From the NCBI RefSeq assembly GCF_020510625.1, contig NZ_CP075191.1, positions 1,836,001 to 1,900,000 of the forward strand: a stretch of 64,000 nucleotides of DNA, written 5' to 3'. Origin of the DNA: Ferribacterium limneticum. GTDB lineage: Bacteria; Pseudomonadota; Gammaproteobacteria; Burkholderiales; Rhodocyclaceae. Each line of letters opens with the position of its first letter. Positions within the stretch are counted from its first letter, which is position 1. The notes beneath the pieces were generated by a model. The model worked only from the letters and a program-made list of their open reading frames with translations. It was not told where the DNA came from and did no database searches. Position numbers and translations under genes: made by a program. Below, piece after piece: positions 1-9,211 of this stretch.

Positions 1-231
1 CAGGGGCATTGGCGTGATCTGCCGCCGGACGAGCGCCGCCAGCTACGCCAGCAGATGCGCGAGCATTGGCAGCAGGACAGGGAAAACCGCCGTGAAGAAG
101 GGCCTCCGCCACGCTGGCGCGATCTGCCGCCGGAAGACCGGCGCCGCCTGCGCGATGAAATGCGCGAACAACGCGGCTGGCCGGATCAACGCGAAGGGCG
201 TGGCGGTGGCCGTGGCTGGCGTCGAGATTGA
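1..231 (+). CDS. DUF3106-like protein, C-terminal part (5' end outside window)
   Basis: Frame 1 is open from the first base and stops at TGA 229-231, giving 76 residues. The peptide is rich in Arg, Glu, Gln and Trp and carries two copies of a W-R-D-L-P-P-E/D-x-R-R-x-L-R motif, each followed by an E/Q-M-R-E segment. This pattern is typical of DUF3106-type secreted or periplasmic proteins of betaproteobacteria, whose function is not known. The start and any signal peptide lie upstream of the window. The gene ends about 40 bp before tsaB, so the two may be co-transcribed. Confidence 0.6.
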   Translation, partial: QGHWRDLPPDERRQLRQQMREHWQQDRENRREEGPPPRWRDLPPEDRRRLRDEMREQRGWPDQREGRGGGRGWRRD

Positions 232-269
232 ATCCCGGTCGGGCCAGCGCTCCGGTAAAATGTAGGCCC

Positions 270-959
270 ATGTTGATCCTTGCTCTCGAAACCTCCACCG
301 ATCTTGGCTCCTGCTCGCTTTGGCGTGATGGCGCGGTCTCCGAGCGCATTTGTCCTTCGGGCAAACCGCATTCCGAAACATTGCTGCCGCTGGTTCGTGA
401 GCTGTTGCTCGAAGCCGGCGTAAAAATTGGGCAACTCGATGCCATCGCCTTCGGTGTCGGCCCCGGCGCCTTTACCGGCTTGCGTATCGCCTGCGGGGCG
501 GCACAGGGTTTGGCGGTCGCCGCCAATGTGCCGTTGATCCCGGTAACCAGTCTGGAAACGATGGCTGCCATGGCTGGCGCGGAACGCGTACTGGCTTTGC
601 TCGATGCGCGCATGGGCGAGGTCTATTCGGGCTCCTACCGGCTGACCGAGGCTGGCTACATGTTGAAAGGGGAGATTCGTGTTTCGGCGCCGGCCGACGT
701 GAGCCTGCCGGCCGAATCCGGCTGGGTCGCCTGTGGCAATGCGATCACTGCCTATCCTGTCCTGGCGGAACGCTTGAGCGCAGCCGGCATCGCCGTGCAA
801 TCTGCCGTCGTGCCCACTGCCGCTGTCGTGGCGCAACTGGCTGTAGCGCGGGCAACCCGGGGTGAGGGGCTCGATGCGGCGCTGGCTGCGCCGCTCTACG
901 TGCGCGACAAGGTGGCCAAGACGGTGGCGGAACGGCTCAGTGAGGGCGGTCGGGCGTGA
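270..959 (+). CDS. tsaB: tRNA N6-threonylcarbamoyladenosine biosynthesis protein TsaB
   Basis: TsaB is the non-catalytic partner of TsaD in the TsaBDE complex that makes t6A37 in ANN-decoding tRNAs. The 229-aa product begins with the LALETST motif of the ASKHA fold and has GVGPGAFTGLR near residue 70, both characteristic of TsaB. ATG 270 is preferred over an in-frame start at 228, because the family begins almost directly at this motif and 228 lies inside the upstream gene. The stop overlaps the GTG start of rimI by 4 bp, a tsaB-rimI arrangement common in proteobacteria. Cytoplasmic. Confidence 0.93.
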   Translation: MLILALETSTDLGSCSLWRDGAVSERICPSGKPHSETLLPLVRELLLEAGVKIGQLDAIAFGVGPGAFTGLRIACGAAQGLAVAANVPLIPVTSLETMAAMAGAERVLALLDARMGEVYSGSYRLTEAGYMLKGEIRVSAPADVSLPAESGWVACGNAITAYPVLAERLSAAGIAVQSAVVPTAAVVAQLAVARATRGEGLDAALAAPLYVRDKVAKTVAERLSEGGRA

Positions 960-1417
960 GCGGATTGAAGATTGCCGCCGAATTTTTCCCGATGAACGAG
1001 CGTGACCTCGACGCGGTCGCCGCGCTTGAGGCGAGCCTGCAGATTTTCCCCTGGTCGCGTGGTAATTTCGAGGATTCGCTGACCGCCGGTTACAGTGTCT
1101 GGGTCTTGCGCCTGGGCGGTGACCTGATTGGGTTTTCGGTGGTGATGTCGGTCATTGATGAGGCGCATCTGCTCAATATCGGCGTTTGCAAGCGTTACCA
1201 AGGGCAGGGCTACGGCGCCAGAATGCTGCGCCACGCGATGGAATGCGCCCGGCTGGGCGGTGCCGCCAAGCTGTTTCTCGAGGTTCGGCCATCCAATGAG
1301 CGAGCGGTCGAGCTCTATCGACATTTCGGCTTTCGCCAGATCGGCACCCGCAAGGGCTATTATCCGGCGGTGGTCGGGCGTGAGGACGGCCTGATTTTTG
1401 ACAAGGAACTGGCATGA
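956..1417 (+). CDS. rimI: Ribosomal-protein-alanine N-acetyltransferase RimI
   Basis: RimI is a GNAT-family enzyme that acetylates the N-terminal alanine of ribosomal protein S18 using acetyl-CoA. The 153-aa protein contains the acetyl-CoA-binding loop Q-G-Q-G-Y-G near residue 83, followed by LEVRPSNERAVELYRHFGF, which is diagnostic for RimI. GTG 956 overlaps the tsaB stop (GTGA). An internal ATG at 992 is a possible alternative start. The stop overlaps the start of the uracil-DNA glycosylase gene by 4 bp, so the three genes look translationally coupled. Confidence 0.92.
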   Translation: MSGLKIAAEFFPMNERDLDAVAALEASLQIFPWSRGNFEDSLTAGYSVWVLRLGGDLIGFSVVMSVIDEAHLLNIGVCKRYQGQGYGARMLRHAMECARLGGAAKLFLEVRPSNERAVELYRHFGFRQIGTRKGYYPAVVGREDGLIFDKELA

Positions 1418-2199
1418 GTTTGAGCCGCGAGCAGATGCTGGTCGAGATGGGCATTTCCCCGATCTGGGTGTTGCGCGATTCCACGCCGCCAGCTTCGGTG
1501 CCTGAATCAGCTCCGGAGATCGAAGTCAATATCGAAGCAGTGGCGGCTCCGCTCGTTGAAGAGCCTGCTGCTCCCGTGCCGCCTCTGGCTCATCAGCCCC
1601 GTTCGCCGGCAACAGCCGTTGATACGCTGGATTGGCCGGCTTTGGCGCGGCAGGTCGCCGAGTGCCGGGCCTGTCCCTTGTGCGAACAGCGCAAGCAGGC
1701 CGTGCTGGGCGTTGGCGATACCCATCCGGAGTGGTTGTTCATTGGTGAGGGCCCGGGCGCCGAAGAGGATGTCAAGGGCGAACCCTTCGTTGGTCAGGCT
1801 GGTAAGTTGCTCGACAACATGCTGGCTTCGCTCGACATCGCCCGCGGTAACCGGGTTTATATCGCTAACGCGGTCAAGTGCCGGCCGCCCGGCAACCGCA
1901 CGCCAGAGGCTGCCGAAATGGCCGCCTGCTGGCCTTATCTCGAACGCCAGATTGCCCTGCTCAAGCCCAAGGTCATCGTGTTGCTCGGCAAGGCAGCGGT
2001 CCATGCATTGCTGCATGACGATAAATCGCTGGCTTCCTTGCGGGGCAAACGTTTTGAGTTCGCGGGCATTCCGGTCGTCGTGACCTATCACCCGGCCTAT
2101 CTGCTGCGCAATCTGCCGGACAAGGCCAAGGCCTGGGAAGACCTGTTGTTTGCGCGCCGCACCCTGCGCGAGCAGATGACGCCAGAACTGCCGTTCTAG
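1414..2199 (+). CDS. Family 4 (Fe-S) uracil-DNA glycosylase
   Basis: This enzyme removes uracil from DNA to start base excision repair. The 261-aa protein has a variable Pro/Ala-rich N-terminal extension (about residues 25-75). The catalytic domain follows, with GEGPGAEED and the GEPFVGQAGKLLD motif, and an HPAYLLRN motif near the C-terminus. Cysteines in E-C-R-A-C-P-L-C (about residues 84-90), VKCRPP (about 156) and AACW (about 172) fit the 4Fe-4S ligands of family 4/5 enzymes. ATG 1414 overlaps the rimI stop. The gene converges on lplT with a 4-bp overlap. Confidence 0.92.
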   Translation: MSLSREQMLVEMGISPIWVLRDSTPPASVPESAPEIEVNIEAVAAPLVEEPAAPVPPLAHQPRSPATAVDTLDWPALARQVAECRACPLCEQRKQAVLGVGDTHPEWLFIGEGPGAEEDVKGEPFVGQAGKLLDNMLASLDIARGNRVYIANAVKCRPPGNRTPEAAEMAACWPYLERQIALLKPKVIVLLGKAAVHALLHDDKSLASLRGKRFEFAGIPVVVTYHPAYLLRNLPDKAKAWEDLLFARRTLREQMTPELPF

Positions 2200-3551
2200 T
2201 GGTGCGCTGAGTCGTCCAGGTGCTGGACGTCGTCCTGCGCCGCCTGGTTGGCGAAGTGGCGCTGGCGGATGATGTACATCAGGCCACTGACGAATATCCC
2301 GAACATGGTGACGACCCAGTAGATCGACAGGTCCATCTTGATCATCAGGTAATACAGCCCGGTCATGATCAGGATGGAGATGTTTTCGTTGAAGTTCTGG
2401 ACGGCGATCGAGTGGCCGGCACCCATCAGGATGTGGCCGCGATGCTGGAGCAGGGCGTTCATCGGCACGACAAAAAAGCCCGACAGGCCGCCGATGATGA
2501 TCAATAGCGGAACAGCCAGCCACAACGAATTGACGAAGTTCATGACCAGCACGATCAGACCCATGGCGATGCCGAGCGGGATGACGCGAACCGACTTGCG
2601 CAGCGTGATGTACTTGGCGGCGATGATCGCGCCAGCGGCAACGCCAACGGCGACAACCCCCTGCAGCATCGAGGATTTGGACAGGTCAAGACCGAGCGCG
2701 ACCTCTGACCACTTGATTACGATAAACTGCAGCGTCGCTCCGGCTCCCCAGAACAGCGTGGTGACCGCCAGCGAGATTTGACCGAGTTTGTCGCGCCAGA
2801 GCAGGGCCAGGCAGTGATTGAATTCGTGGATCAGGAAGATCGGGTTTTTCTTCAACTGCTTGTGGTCCACCCCGGTGTCCGGGACGTACAGGTTGAAGAT
2901 GGCGGCCAGGACGTAAAGCACGGCAACGACGGAGAGTGCCATTTCGCCGATCGTATCGACGCCGGTATCGATCAGCGGAAAATCAAAGGACAGCAGGTGC
3001 TGGGCCACTTCCGGGCGGATCAGCGTGCCGCCGATCACCACGCCGAGAATGATGGCGCCGACGGTCAGGCCTTCGATCCAGCCATTGGCGACGACGAGCA
3101 GGCGATGTGGCAGGTATTCGGTCAGGATGCCGTACTTGGCCGGCGAGTAGGCAGCGGCGCCGAGACCGACCACGGCATAGGCCACCAGCGGGTGGGCACC
3201 GAAGAACATCATGCTGCAGCCGACGATCTTGATGCTGTTGCTGATGAACATCACCCGCCACTTGGGCATCGAGTCGGCAAAGGCGCCGACGAAGGCGGCC
3301 AGCACGACATAGGAAACGGTGAAGAATGTCTTGAGGAGCGGTTCGTATTCCGACGGCGCGTGCATCTCGCGCAGGGCGGCGATAGCGGCAATCAGCAGGG
3401 CGTTGTCGGCCAGCGCGGAAAAAAACTGCGCGGCCATGATGATGTAGAAGCCGAACGGCACGAAATATTTGTCTCTTATATGACTTTGGGCGAGGTTTAT
3501 ACCACGCTCAGAATTGGGCGCAAGGCTTGCGCGGTTGTCGTTGTTGTGCAT
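2196..3551 (-). CDS. lplT: Lysophospholipid transporter LplT (MFS)
   Basis: LplT is an inner-membrane MFS flippase that returns lyso-phospholipids to the cytoplasmic leaflet. The protein (up to 451 aa) has about 12 hydrophobic segments and the N-terminal AAQFFSALADNALL signature, followed by the loop FADSMPKWRVMF. In enterobacteria lplT is fused to or beside aas; here no acyltransferase follows and alr lies across a divergent LysR gene. The start is uncertain: ATG 3551 gives a 38-residue polar extension before the first helix, and the ATG at residue 39 would remove it. The C-terminus is His/Asp-rich. Confidence 0.85.
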   Translation of the reverse strand: MHNNDNRASLAPNSERGINLAQSHIRDKYFVPFGFYIIMAAQFFSALADNALLIAAIAALREMHAPSEYEPLLKTFFTVSYVVLAAFVGAFADSMPKWRVMFISNSIKIVGCSMMFFGAHPLVAYAVVGLGAAAYSPAKYGILTEYLPHRLLVVANGWIEGLTVGAIILGVVIGGTLIRPEVAQHLLSFDFPLIDTGVDTIGEMALSVVAVLYVLAAIFNLYVPDTGVDHKQLKKNPIFLIHEFNHCLALLWRDKLGQISLAVTTLFWGAGATLQFIVIKWSEVALGLDLSKSSMLQGVVAVGVAAGAIIAAKYITLRKSVRVIPLGIAMGLIVLVMNFVNSLWLAVPLLIIIGGLSGFFVVPMNALLQHRGHILMGAGHSIAVQNFNENISILIMTGLYYLMIKMDLSIYWVVTMFGIFVSGLMYIIRQRHFANQAAQDDVQHLDDSAHH

Positions 3552-3723
3552 GATCCGGCCTTGCTGACTGAAAGGCTGGAGTTTGTGTCGAGACGGTTAA
3601 GGGGTGATGACAGCAGGCGGACGCGCCGGTCGATGTGAAATTCTGGGCAAAATTGATGTTGCCGCCCGGAAACGGCGCGGAATGTGATTGAATATCGGCC
3701 GCACACCATCGGGGAGAAAGATC

Positions 3724-4626
3724 ATGGCTGACCGGCGTTTGCAGGTCTTTCATGCCGTCGCCAAACATCTGAGTTTTACGCGGGCTGCCGACGCGCTGTT
3801 CATGACGCAGCCGGCAGTGACCTTTCAGATCAAGCAACTGGAAGAGCAGTACAGCACGCGCCTGTTCGAACGGCGGCACGGCAGCATTTCGCTGACCCCG
3901 GCCGGTGAGCTGGTGCTCTCCTACGCCGAGCGGATTCTGGCGCTGTCCGATGAAATGGATATCCGCCTCGGCGAGATGACCGGCGAGATGCGCGGCCCGT
4001 TGCTGGTCGGCGCCAGCACGACGATCGCCGAGTTCATGCTGCCGCGCGTGCTCGGTGAGTTCAATGCGCTTTATCCGCAGGTCAGGGCTCGCCTGATCGT
4101 CGCCAACTCCGAAAGCATCGAGAGCCGGGTGGCTGAGCATACGCTCGACATTGGCTTGATCGAAGTGCCGGCCAAATTGAGTGGCCTGACCAGCCAGATC
4201 TGCTGCGAGGACGAGTTGCGGGTGATCTGTGCGCCGGACTACCCGCTGGCCGGCATGAAATCGGTCAGCCCGAAGGTGTTGGCCGAGTACGAATTCATCT
4301 CGCGCGAACCGGGCTCCGGGACACGGGAAATCACCGATGCCTATTTCAGGAATCACAAGATCCAGCCGGAAGATCTGAAGATGCAGATGGAGCTGGGCAG
4401 TCCGGAAGCGCTGAAAGGGGTCGTCTCGACCGGCCTGGGATTCGCCATCGTGTCGCGGGCTGTGGTTGAAAAGGAAACGCAGCTTGGTGAGCTCGTTGCC
4501 ATTCCGCTCAATCCGGTACTGAAGCGCAGCCTGTACCTTGTTTTCCCCCAGGACCGCTTCCAGTCCCGGTTGAGTGCAACCTTCATCGATTTTGCCAAAC
4601 GCAAGCTGAAAGAACTGGCTTTATGA
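3724..4626 (+). CDS. LysR-family transcriptional regulator
   Basis: The 300-aa protein has an N-terminal winged helix-turn-helix (FHAVAKHLSFTRAADALF then TQPAVTFQIKQLEE) and a type 2 periplasmic-binding-protein effector domain (about residues 90-295) with the LysR motif EPGSGTRE. ATG 3724 is preceded by GGGGAGAAAG at good spacing, so an upstream in-frame ATG at 3688 is rejected. It is divergent from lplT across about 170 bp and overlaps alr by 4 bp, so it may regulate lplT, alr or itself. The effector is unknown. The overall look is like the YeiE/CysL/CbbR group, an impression only. Confidence 0.88.
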   Translation: MADRRLQVFHAVAKHLSFTRAADALFMTQPAVTFQIKQLEEQYSTRLFERRHGSISLTPAGELVLSYAERILALSDEMDIRLGEMTGEMRGPLLVGASTTIAEFMLPRVLGEFNALYPQVRARLIVANSESIESRVAEHTLDIGLIEVPAKLSGLTSQICCEDELRVICAPDYPLAGMKSVSPKVLAEYEFISREPGSGTREITDAYFRNHKIQPEDLKMQMELGSPEALKGVVSTGLGFAIVSRAVVEKETQLGELVAIPLNPVLKRSLYLVFPQDRFQSRLSATFIDFAKRKLKELAL

Positions 4627-5735
4627 AAACTTCGCGTCCCATCCGCGCGCGCATCGCGCCGGCGGCGATTCTTCACAACTATCGACTGGCCAAGCGCCAT
4701 GCTCCCGGCTCGAAAGCCTGGGCTGTCATCAAGGCCAATGCCTATGGTCATGGTCAATGGCGGGCGGTCGAAGCCCTGCGTGGCGAGGCTGATGGGTTCG
4801 CCATGCTGGAATGCGAAAACGCAGTCGCCCTGCGCGAGGCGGGGGTGACCCAGCCCATTCTGCTGTTGGAGGGGGTTTTCAGTGCGCGCGACGTGCGTGC
4901 TGTCATCGAGCACCGGCTGACCAGCGTCATTCACTGCCTCGACCAGTTGGAGTTGCTGGTCCGCAACGGCAAGTTCGATACCCCGATCTCTTTGTGTCTG
5001 AAACTCAACACCGGCATGAACCGGCTTGGCTTCACGGCGGCGACGCTGCCCAAGGCCTGGGAAATCCTGCAGCAATTGCCGCAGATCGATATCACCCTGA
5101 TGACCCACTTTGCAGAAGCCGATGGCGAGCGAGGCGTGAGCTGGCAACTCGACCGGTTTCGCCAGCTGGCCGGAGATTGGTCCGGCCCCGTCAGCCTTGG
5201 CAACTCGGCTGCCATCCTGCGTCACGCCGAGGCGCACGGCGACTGGGTTCGGCCGGGCATCATGCTTTATGGGGCCAGCCCGTTCGCCGATCAAAGCGCG
5301 ACTGAGCTGGGTTTGCAGCCGGTGATGACGCTGGAGAGTGCCATCATCGGCGTGCAGCAACTGGCGGCTGGCGATCAGGTCGGTTATGGCGGAACCTTCA
5401 CGGCAGACCAACCGATGCGCATCGGCGTCGTCGCCTGCGGTTATGCCGACGGTTATCCGCGTCATGCCCCGAGCGGTACGCCGATCGCCGTCATGGGCCG
5501 GCCGACGCGGACGATCGGCCGCGTGTCGATGGATATGATGGCCTGTGACCTGACCGATATCCCGGAAGCGGGCATCGGTTCTCCGGTAACGCTGTGGGGC
5601 CAGGGGCTTGCCGGCAACGTGCCGGCGGATGAAGTGGCCACCGCAGCCGGGACCATTGCCTACGAACTCTTCTGTGCCGTGGCGCCGCGCGTGCCGGTGG
5701 TGGTGGATGGGGCCAATGTGGCTGAGCGAACATAA
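4623..5735 (+). CDS. alr: Alanine racemase
   Basis: This PLP enzyme interconverts L- and D-alanine for peptidoglycan. The 370-aa protein has the PLP-lysine motif IKANAYGHG (Lys37) and the second catalytic base in VGYGG (Tyr255), followed by CGYADGYPR. Length is normal for bacterial Alr. The start overlaps the LysR stop (ATGA) and the stop overlaps the radA start by one base (TAATG), indicating one LysR-alr-radA transcript. Whether it is the biosynthetic or a catabolic racemase cannot be told, because no other racemase is in view. Confidence 0.95.
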   Translation: MKTSRPIRARIAPAAILHNYRLAKRHAPGSKAWAVIKANAYGHGQWRAVEALRGEADGFAMLECENAVALREAGVTQPILLLEGVFSARDVRAVIEHRLTSVIHCLDQLELLVRNGKFDTPISLCLKLNTGMNRLGFTAATLPKAWEILQQLPQIDITLMTHFAEADGERGVSWQLDRFRQLAGDWSGPVSLGNSAAILRHAEAHGDWVRPGIMLYGASPFADQSATELGLQPVMTLESAIIGVQQLAAGDQVGYGGTFTADQPMRIGVVACGYADGYPRHAPSGTPIAVMGRPTRTIGRVSMDMMACDLTDIPEAGIGSPVTLWGQGLAGNVPADEVATAAGTIAYELFCAVAPRVPVVVDGANVAERT

Positions 5736-7096
5736 TGGCCAAAGTCAAAACCATTTACTCCTGTACCGAATGCGGAGCGACCAGTCCGAAGTGGCAGGGG
5801 CAGTGTCCCGGTTGCAATGACTGGAACACGCTGGTTGAAACGGTGGCCGAAAAGGCGCCCACCAACAGCCGTTTCGAATCACTGGCCCCGACGGCCAGGT
5901 TGCAGAATCTGTCGGAGATCGAAGCGCGGGAAGTCGAGCGGATTGCTACCGGCATTAGCGAGTTCGACCGGGCGCTGGGCGGTGGACTGGTTCATGGCGG
6001 TGTCGTGCTGATCGGTGGCGACCCGGGGATCGGTAAAAGTACGCTGCTCTTGCAGGCACTGGCGCATCTTTCGCTCGAAAACAAGGTGCTCTATGTCAGC
6101 GGTGAGGAATCGGGCGAGCAGGTCGCGCTGAGAGCTCGCCGCCTGGGGCTGGATAGCCGTCGCCTGCAATTGATGGCCGAGATCAATCTCGAACGCATCC
6201 TTGCCACCCTGCAGGCGGAAAAGCCCGTTGTTGCCGTGATCGACTCGATTCAGACCCTGTGGTCCGATCAGCTGTCCAGTGCGCCGGGTTCGGTGGCGCA
6301 AGTCCGCGAATGCGCGGCGCAACTGACGCGTCTGGCCAAGCAGGCTGGCATCACGGTGATTCTGGTCGGTCATGTGACGAAGGAGGGCGCCCTGGCCGGG
6401 CCGCGTGTGCTTGAACATATCGTCGACACCGTGCTCTATTTCGAAGGCGACACGCATTCCAGCTTCCGACTGGTGCGGGCCTTCAAGAACCGTTTCGGCG
6501 CTGTCAATGAGTTGGGTGTCTTTGCCATGACCGAAACCGGGCTGAAGGGGGTCAGCAACCCGTCGGCCCTGTTCCTGTCGCAGCATGGACAGGATGTGGC
6601 CGGTTCCTGCGTGATGGTGACGCAGGAGGGGACGCGCCCTCTGCTGGTTGAAATCCAGGCCCTGGTCGATACCTCGCATGGCAACCCGCGGCGTCTGACT
6701 GTCGGACTCGACCCGCAGCGCCTGGCCATGCTGCTGGCCGTCTTGCATCGGCATGCCGGTATTGTCTGTTTCGATCAGGATGTATTCGTGAACGCGGTCG
6801 GTGGGGTCAAGATTACTGAGCCGGCTGCCGATCTGGCTGTGCTGCTATCGATCACATCTTCATTAAAAAACAAGCCACTGCCATCGAAACTTATTGTGTT
6901 TGGTGAAGTTGGGCTGGCCGGAGAAATCCGTCCGGCCCCGCGTGGTCAGGAACGACTGAAGGAAGCCGCCAAACTCGGATTTACCCGTGCCCTGATCCCG
7001 GAGGCGAATCGTCCCAAGCAGGCGATTCCCGGCATGGAGGTCATTGCAGTCAAGCGCGTCGAGGAGGCGGTGGCGCGGATACGCGAGATGGAATAA
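5735..7096 (+). CDS. radA: DNA repair protein RadA (Sms)
   Basis: RadA is a RecA-like branch-migration helicase acting in recombinational repair. The 453-aa protein has the N-terminal zinc finger C-T-E-C-x(11)-C-P-G-C (residues about 10-28), a Walker A box GGDPGIGKST near residue 92, and the RadA-specific KNRFG motif near residue 250. A C-terminal Lon-protease-like domain begins near residue 290. The start overlaps the alr stop by one base. Co-location of alr and radA is common in betaproteobacteria. Confidence 0.96.
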   Translation: MAKVKTIYSCTECGATSPKWQGQCPGCNDWNTLVETVAEKAPTNSRFESLAPTARLQNLSEIEAREVERIATGISEFDRALGGGLVHGGVVLIGGDPGIGKSTLLLQALAHLSLENKVLYVSGEESGEQVALRARRLGLDSRRLQLMAEINLERILATLQAEKPVVAVIDSIQTLWSDQLSSAPGSVAQVRECAAQLTRLAKQAGITVILVGHVTKEGALAGPRVLEHIVDTVLYFEGDTHSSFRLVRAFKNRFGAVNELGVFAMTETGLKGVSNPSALFLSQHGQDVAGSCVMVTQEGTRPLLVEIQALVDTSHGNPRRLTVGLDPQRLAMLLAVLHRHAGIVCFDQDVFVNAVGGVKITEPAADLAVLLSITSSLKNKPLPSKLIVFGEVGLAGEIRPAPRGQERLKEAAKLGFTRALIPEANRPKQAIPGMEVIAVKRVEEAVARIREME

Positions 7097-7123
7097 GCTG
7101 GCGGGGTATCCCTTTCGGCATAT

Positions 7124-9211
7124 ATGTTCAATCTTTCGCGCTATTTCTCGACGGTCAGTTTTATCCTCATCGTGTTGGCAGCGGGGGTACTTGGCCCGTT
7201 GTACCAGCGGCTCTCCTTGCTCCAGTTGCAGAATCTGGCCGAGAGCCGGAATGTCGCGATGGCGCAGGTTTTCCAGAATTCATTGCAGGCGCCGTTGGCG
7301 TCGCTGATCGGTGATGCGGTCGGGCGGGATATCCACTCTCTCCAGCTCTCGGATGAGACCCGCCACCTTCAAGCCAGTGTGCTTGACCTGATGCGCAACA
7401 CGGCGGTGATCAAGATCAAGGTGTACAACCGCCTGGGCAACACGATTTTCTCGACCGATTCTGGGCAGATCGGCGAGAGCAAGCTTGAGAATGCCGGCTT
7501 CCGGACGGCAATCAACGGCGCAATCACCAGCGAACTGACCCATAGAAACACGATCGATACCTTCGAAGGGCGTTTGGTCGAGGTCGATGTGCTGTCGAGC
7601 TACATTCCCATTGTTGGCAAAGACCGTTCGGTCGAGGGCGTTTTCGAGCTTTACCAGAACGTCACGCCTTTCGTCGCCCAATTGAATCGCAACCTGTGGT
7701 GGGTGACGGCTGGCGTGGTGCTGGTATTTGCCGCGCTCTACCTGATGCAGTTCCTCGTTGTCCGGCGGGCTCAGGGCATTCTTGAAGATCAGGAAGGGCG
7801 GATCAAGGCAGCACGAGATACCCTGGAAATCCAGGTGGCGGCCCGTACCGAGGAGTTGAAGCGGACCAACAGCCAGCTTGAGGGTGAAATCTCCGAGCGG
7901 CGGCAGGCACAAAGCAAGCTCAATTATCTGGCCTACCACGACCCGCTGACCGGACTGGCCAATCGTCGCTGTTTCATCGAACGACTGGAAGAAAGCCTCA
8001 GGGAAACCGCCCGCCACGGTGAGCGGCTGGCGGTCCTGTTTATCGATCTCGACCAGTTCAAGCAGGTCAATGACTCGCTCGGGCATGGCGTCGGTGACGA
8101 ACTGCTGGTTTCGGTGGCGGCACGGCTTTCCGAGCACGTTCGCCTGATTGACATGCTGGCTCGCCTGGGTGGCGACGAATTCATCTGCCTGATGGAAGCG
8201 GTGCGCGATGAGGACGAGGTCGAGCTTCTGGCCCGCGAAATCCTCGGCGCCTTCGAATACCCGTTCAAGCTGGGTGATCACGAGTTGTACCTGACGGCCT
8301 CGGTCGGCATCAGCCTTTGCCCTGCTGATGCGCATAGTGTCCTCGACCTGATGCGCAATGCCGATACGGCCATGTATCGGGCCAAGATGCTTGGTCGCGG
8401 CAATTTCCATTTTTATACGGCCGAAATGACCCGTGAGGCGCAGGAACGCATCCAGATGGAGAACCTGCTGCGGCGTGCCCTCGACAACGGTGAACTGTCG
8501 GTGCACCTCCAGCCGCAGGTTGAGGCCAGGAGCGGCCAGCTGGTCGGCGCCGAGGCCCTGGTTCGCTGGAACAGCCCTGAGCTTGGCCTGGTCATGCCGA
8601 TGCGCTTCATTCCACTGGCTGAGGATTCGGGTCTGATTGTCGGCCTGGGTAACTGGGTCTTGCGCGAAACCTGCCGCCAGTTCATGCAATGGCGGATGAG
8701 CGGATTCGAGTTGCCGCAGGTGTCGGTCAATCTTTCGGTCAAGCAATTGGAACGCCCCGAGTTCATCGATGTGCTTGGCGAAATACTCGATGAAACCGGC
8801 ATGGACCCGACTTGCCTGAAGCTGGAGCTGACCGAGTCCGTGGTCATGGCGGTCGGTGACGCTTTCACGCCGCTTGAGCGCCTGCGCGATCTGGGCATCA
8901 GTCTGGCGCTGGACGATTTTGGCACCGGCTATTCGTCGCTCAGTTACCTGAAGATGCTGCCGGTCCAGCAATTGAAGATTGACCGCTCTTTTGTCGAGGG
9001 CATCGGCCGGAATACCGGCGACGAGGCGATCATCCGGACCATCATGGAACTGGCCAGGAGTCTCGGCTTCGAGGTCGTGGCCGAAGGGGTTGAAACCGTT
9101 GAACAAGCGGACTTTCTGGCCGCGCTCGGCTGTGAGCAGCTACAAGGCTATCTCCATGGCAAGGCGGTCGCACCGGCCGAGTTTCGCGCCCGCTGGTCGG
9201 TTGGCCCATGA
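7124..9211 (+). CDS. Membrane GGDEF-EAL cyclic-di-GMP signalling protein
   Basis: The 695-aa inner-membrane protein has a transmembrane helix at about residues 10-30, a periplasmic sensor region (about 30-188), a second helix (about 190-212) and a coiled coil (about 215-260). A GGDEF domain with intact LGGDEF (about 345-350) and an EAL domain follow. EAL landmarks are intact: EALVRW, DDFGTGYSSL and EGVET. It could therefore both make and degrade c-di-GMP, and only biochemistry would tell the net direction. The stop overlaps the next gene's start (ATGA), an unusual coupling with a permease. Confidence 0.93.
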   Translation: MFNLSRYFSTVSFILIVLAAGVLGPLYQRLSLLQLQNLAESRNVAMAQVFQNSLQAPLASLIGDAVGRDIHSLQLSDETRHLQASVLDLMRNTAVIKIKVYNRLGNTIFSTDSGQIGESKLENAGFRTAINGAITSELTHRNTIDTFEGRLVEVDVLSSYIPIVGKDRSVEGVFELYQNVTPFVAQLNRNLWWVTAGVVLVFAALYLMQFLVVRRAQGILEDQEGRIKAARDTLEIQVAARTEELKRTNSQLEGEISERRQAQSKLNYLAYHDPLTGLANRRCFIERLEESLRETARHGERLAVLFIDLDQFKQVNDSLGHGVGDELLVSVAARLSEHVRLIDMLARLGGDEFICLMEAVRDEDEVELLAREILGAFEYPFKLGDHELYLTASVGISLCPADAHSVLDLMRNADTAMYRAKMLGRGNFHFYTAEMTREAQERIQMENLLRRALDNGELSVHLQPQVEARSGQLVGAEALVRWNSPELGLVMPMRFIPLAEDSGLIVGLGNWVLRETCRQFMQWRMSGFELPQVSVNLSVKQLERPEFIDVLGEILDETGMDPTCLKLELTESVVMAVGDAFTPLERLRDLGISLALDDFGTGYSSLSYLKMLPVQQLKIDRSFVEGIGRNTGDEAIIRTIMELARSLGFEVVAEGVETVEQADFLAALGCEQLQGYLHGKAVAPAEFRARWSVGP

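Noticed and set aside
4353..5465. 370-codon antisense frame across the LysR gene and alr
   Set aside because: Spans the junction of two clear genes on the other strand and has no protein-like features.
7280..9106. 608-codon open frame antisense to the GGDEF-EAL gene
   Set aside because: Lies wholly inside a well-supported gene and shows a shadow-like composition rich in Gln, His and Arg.
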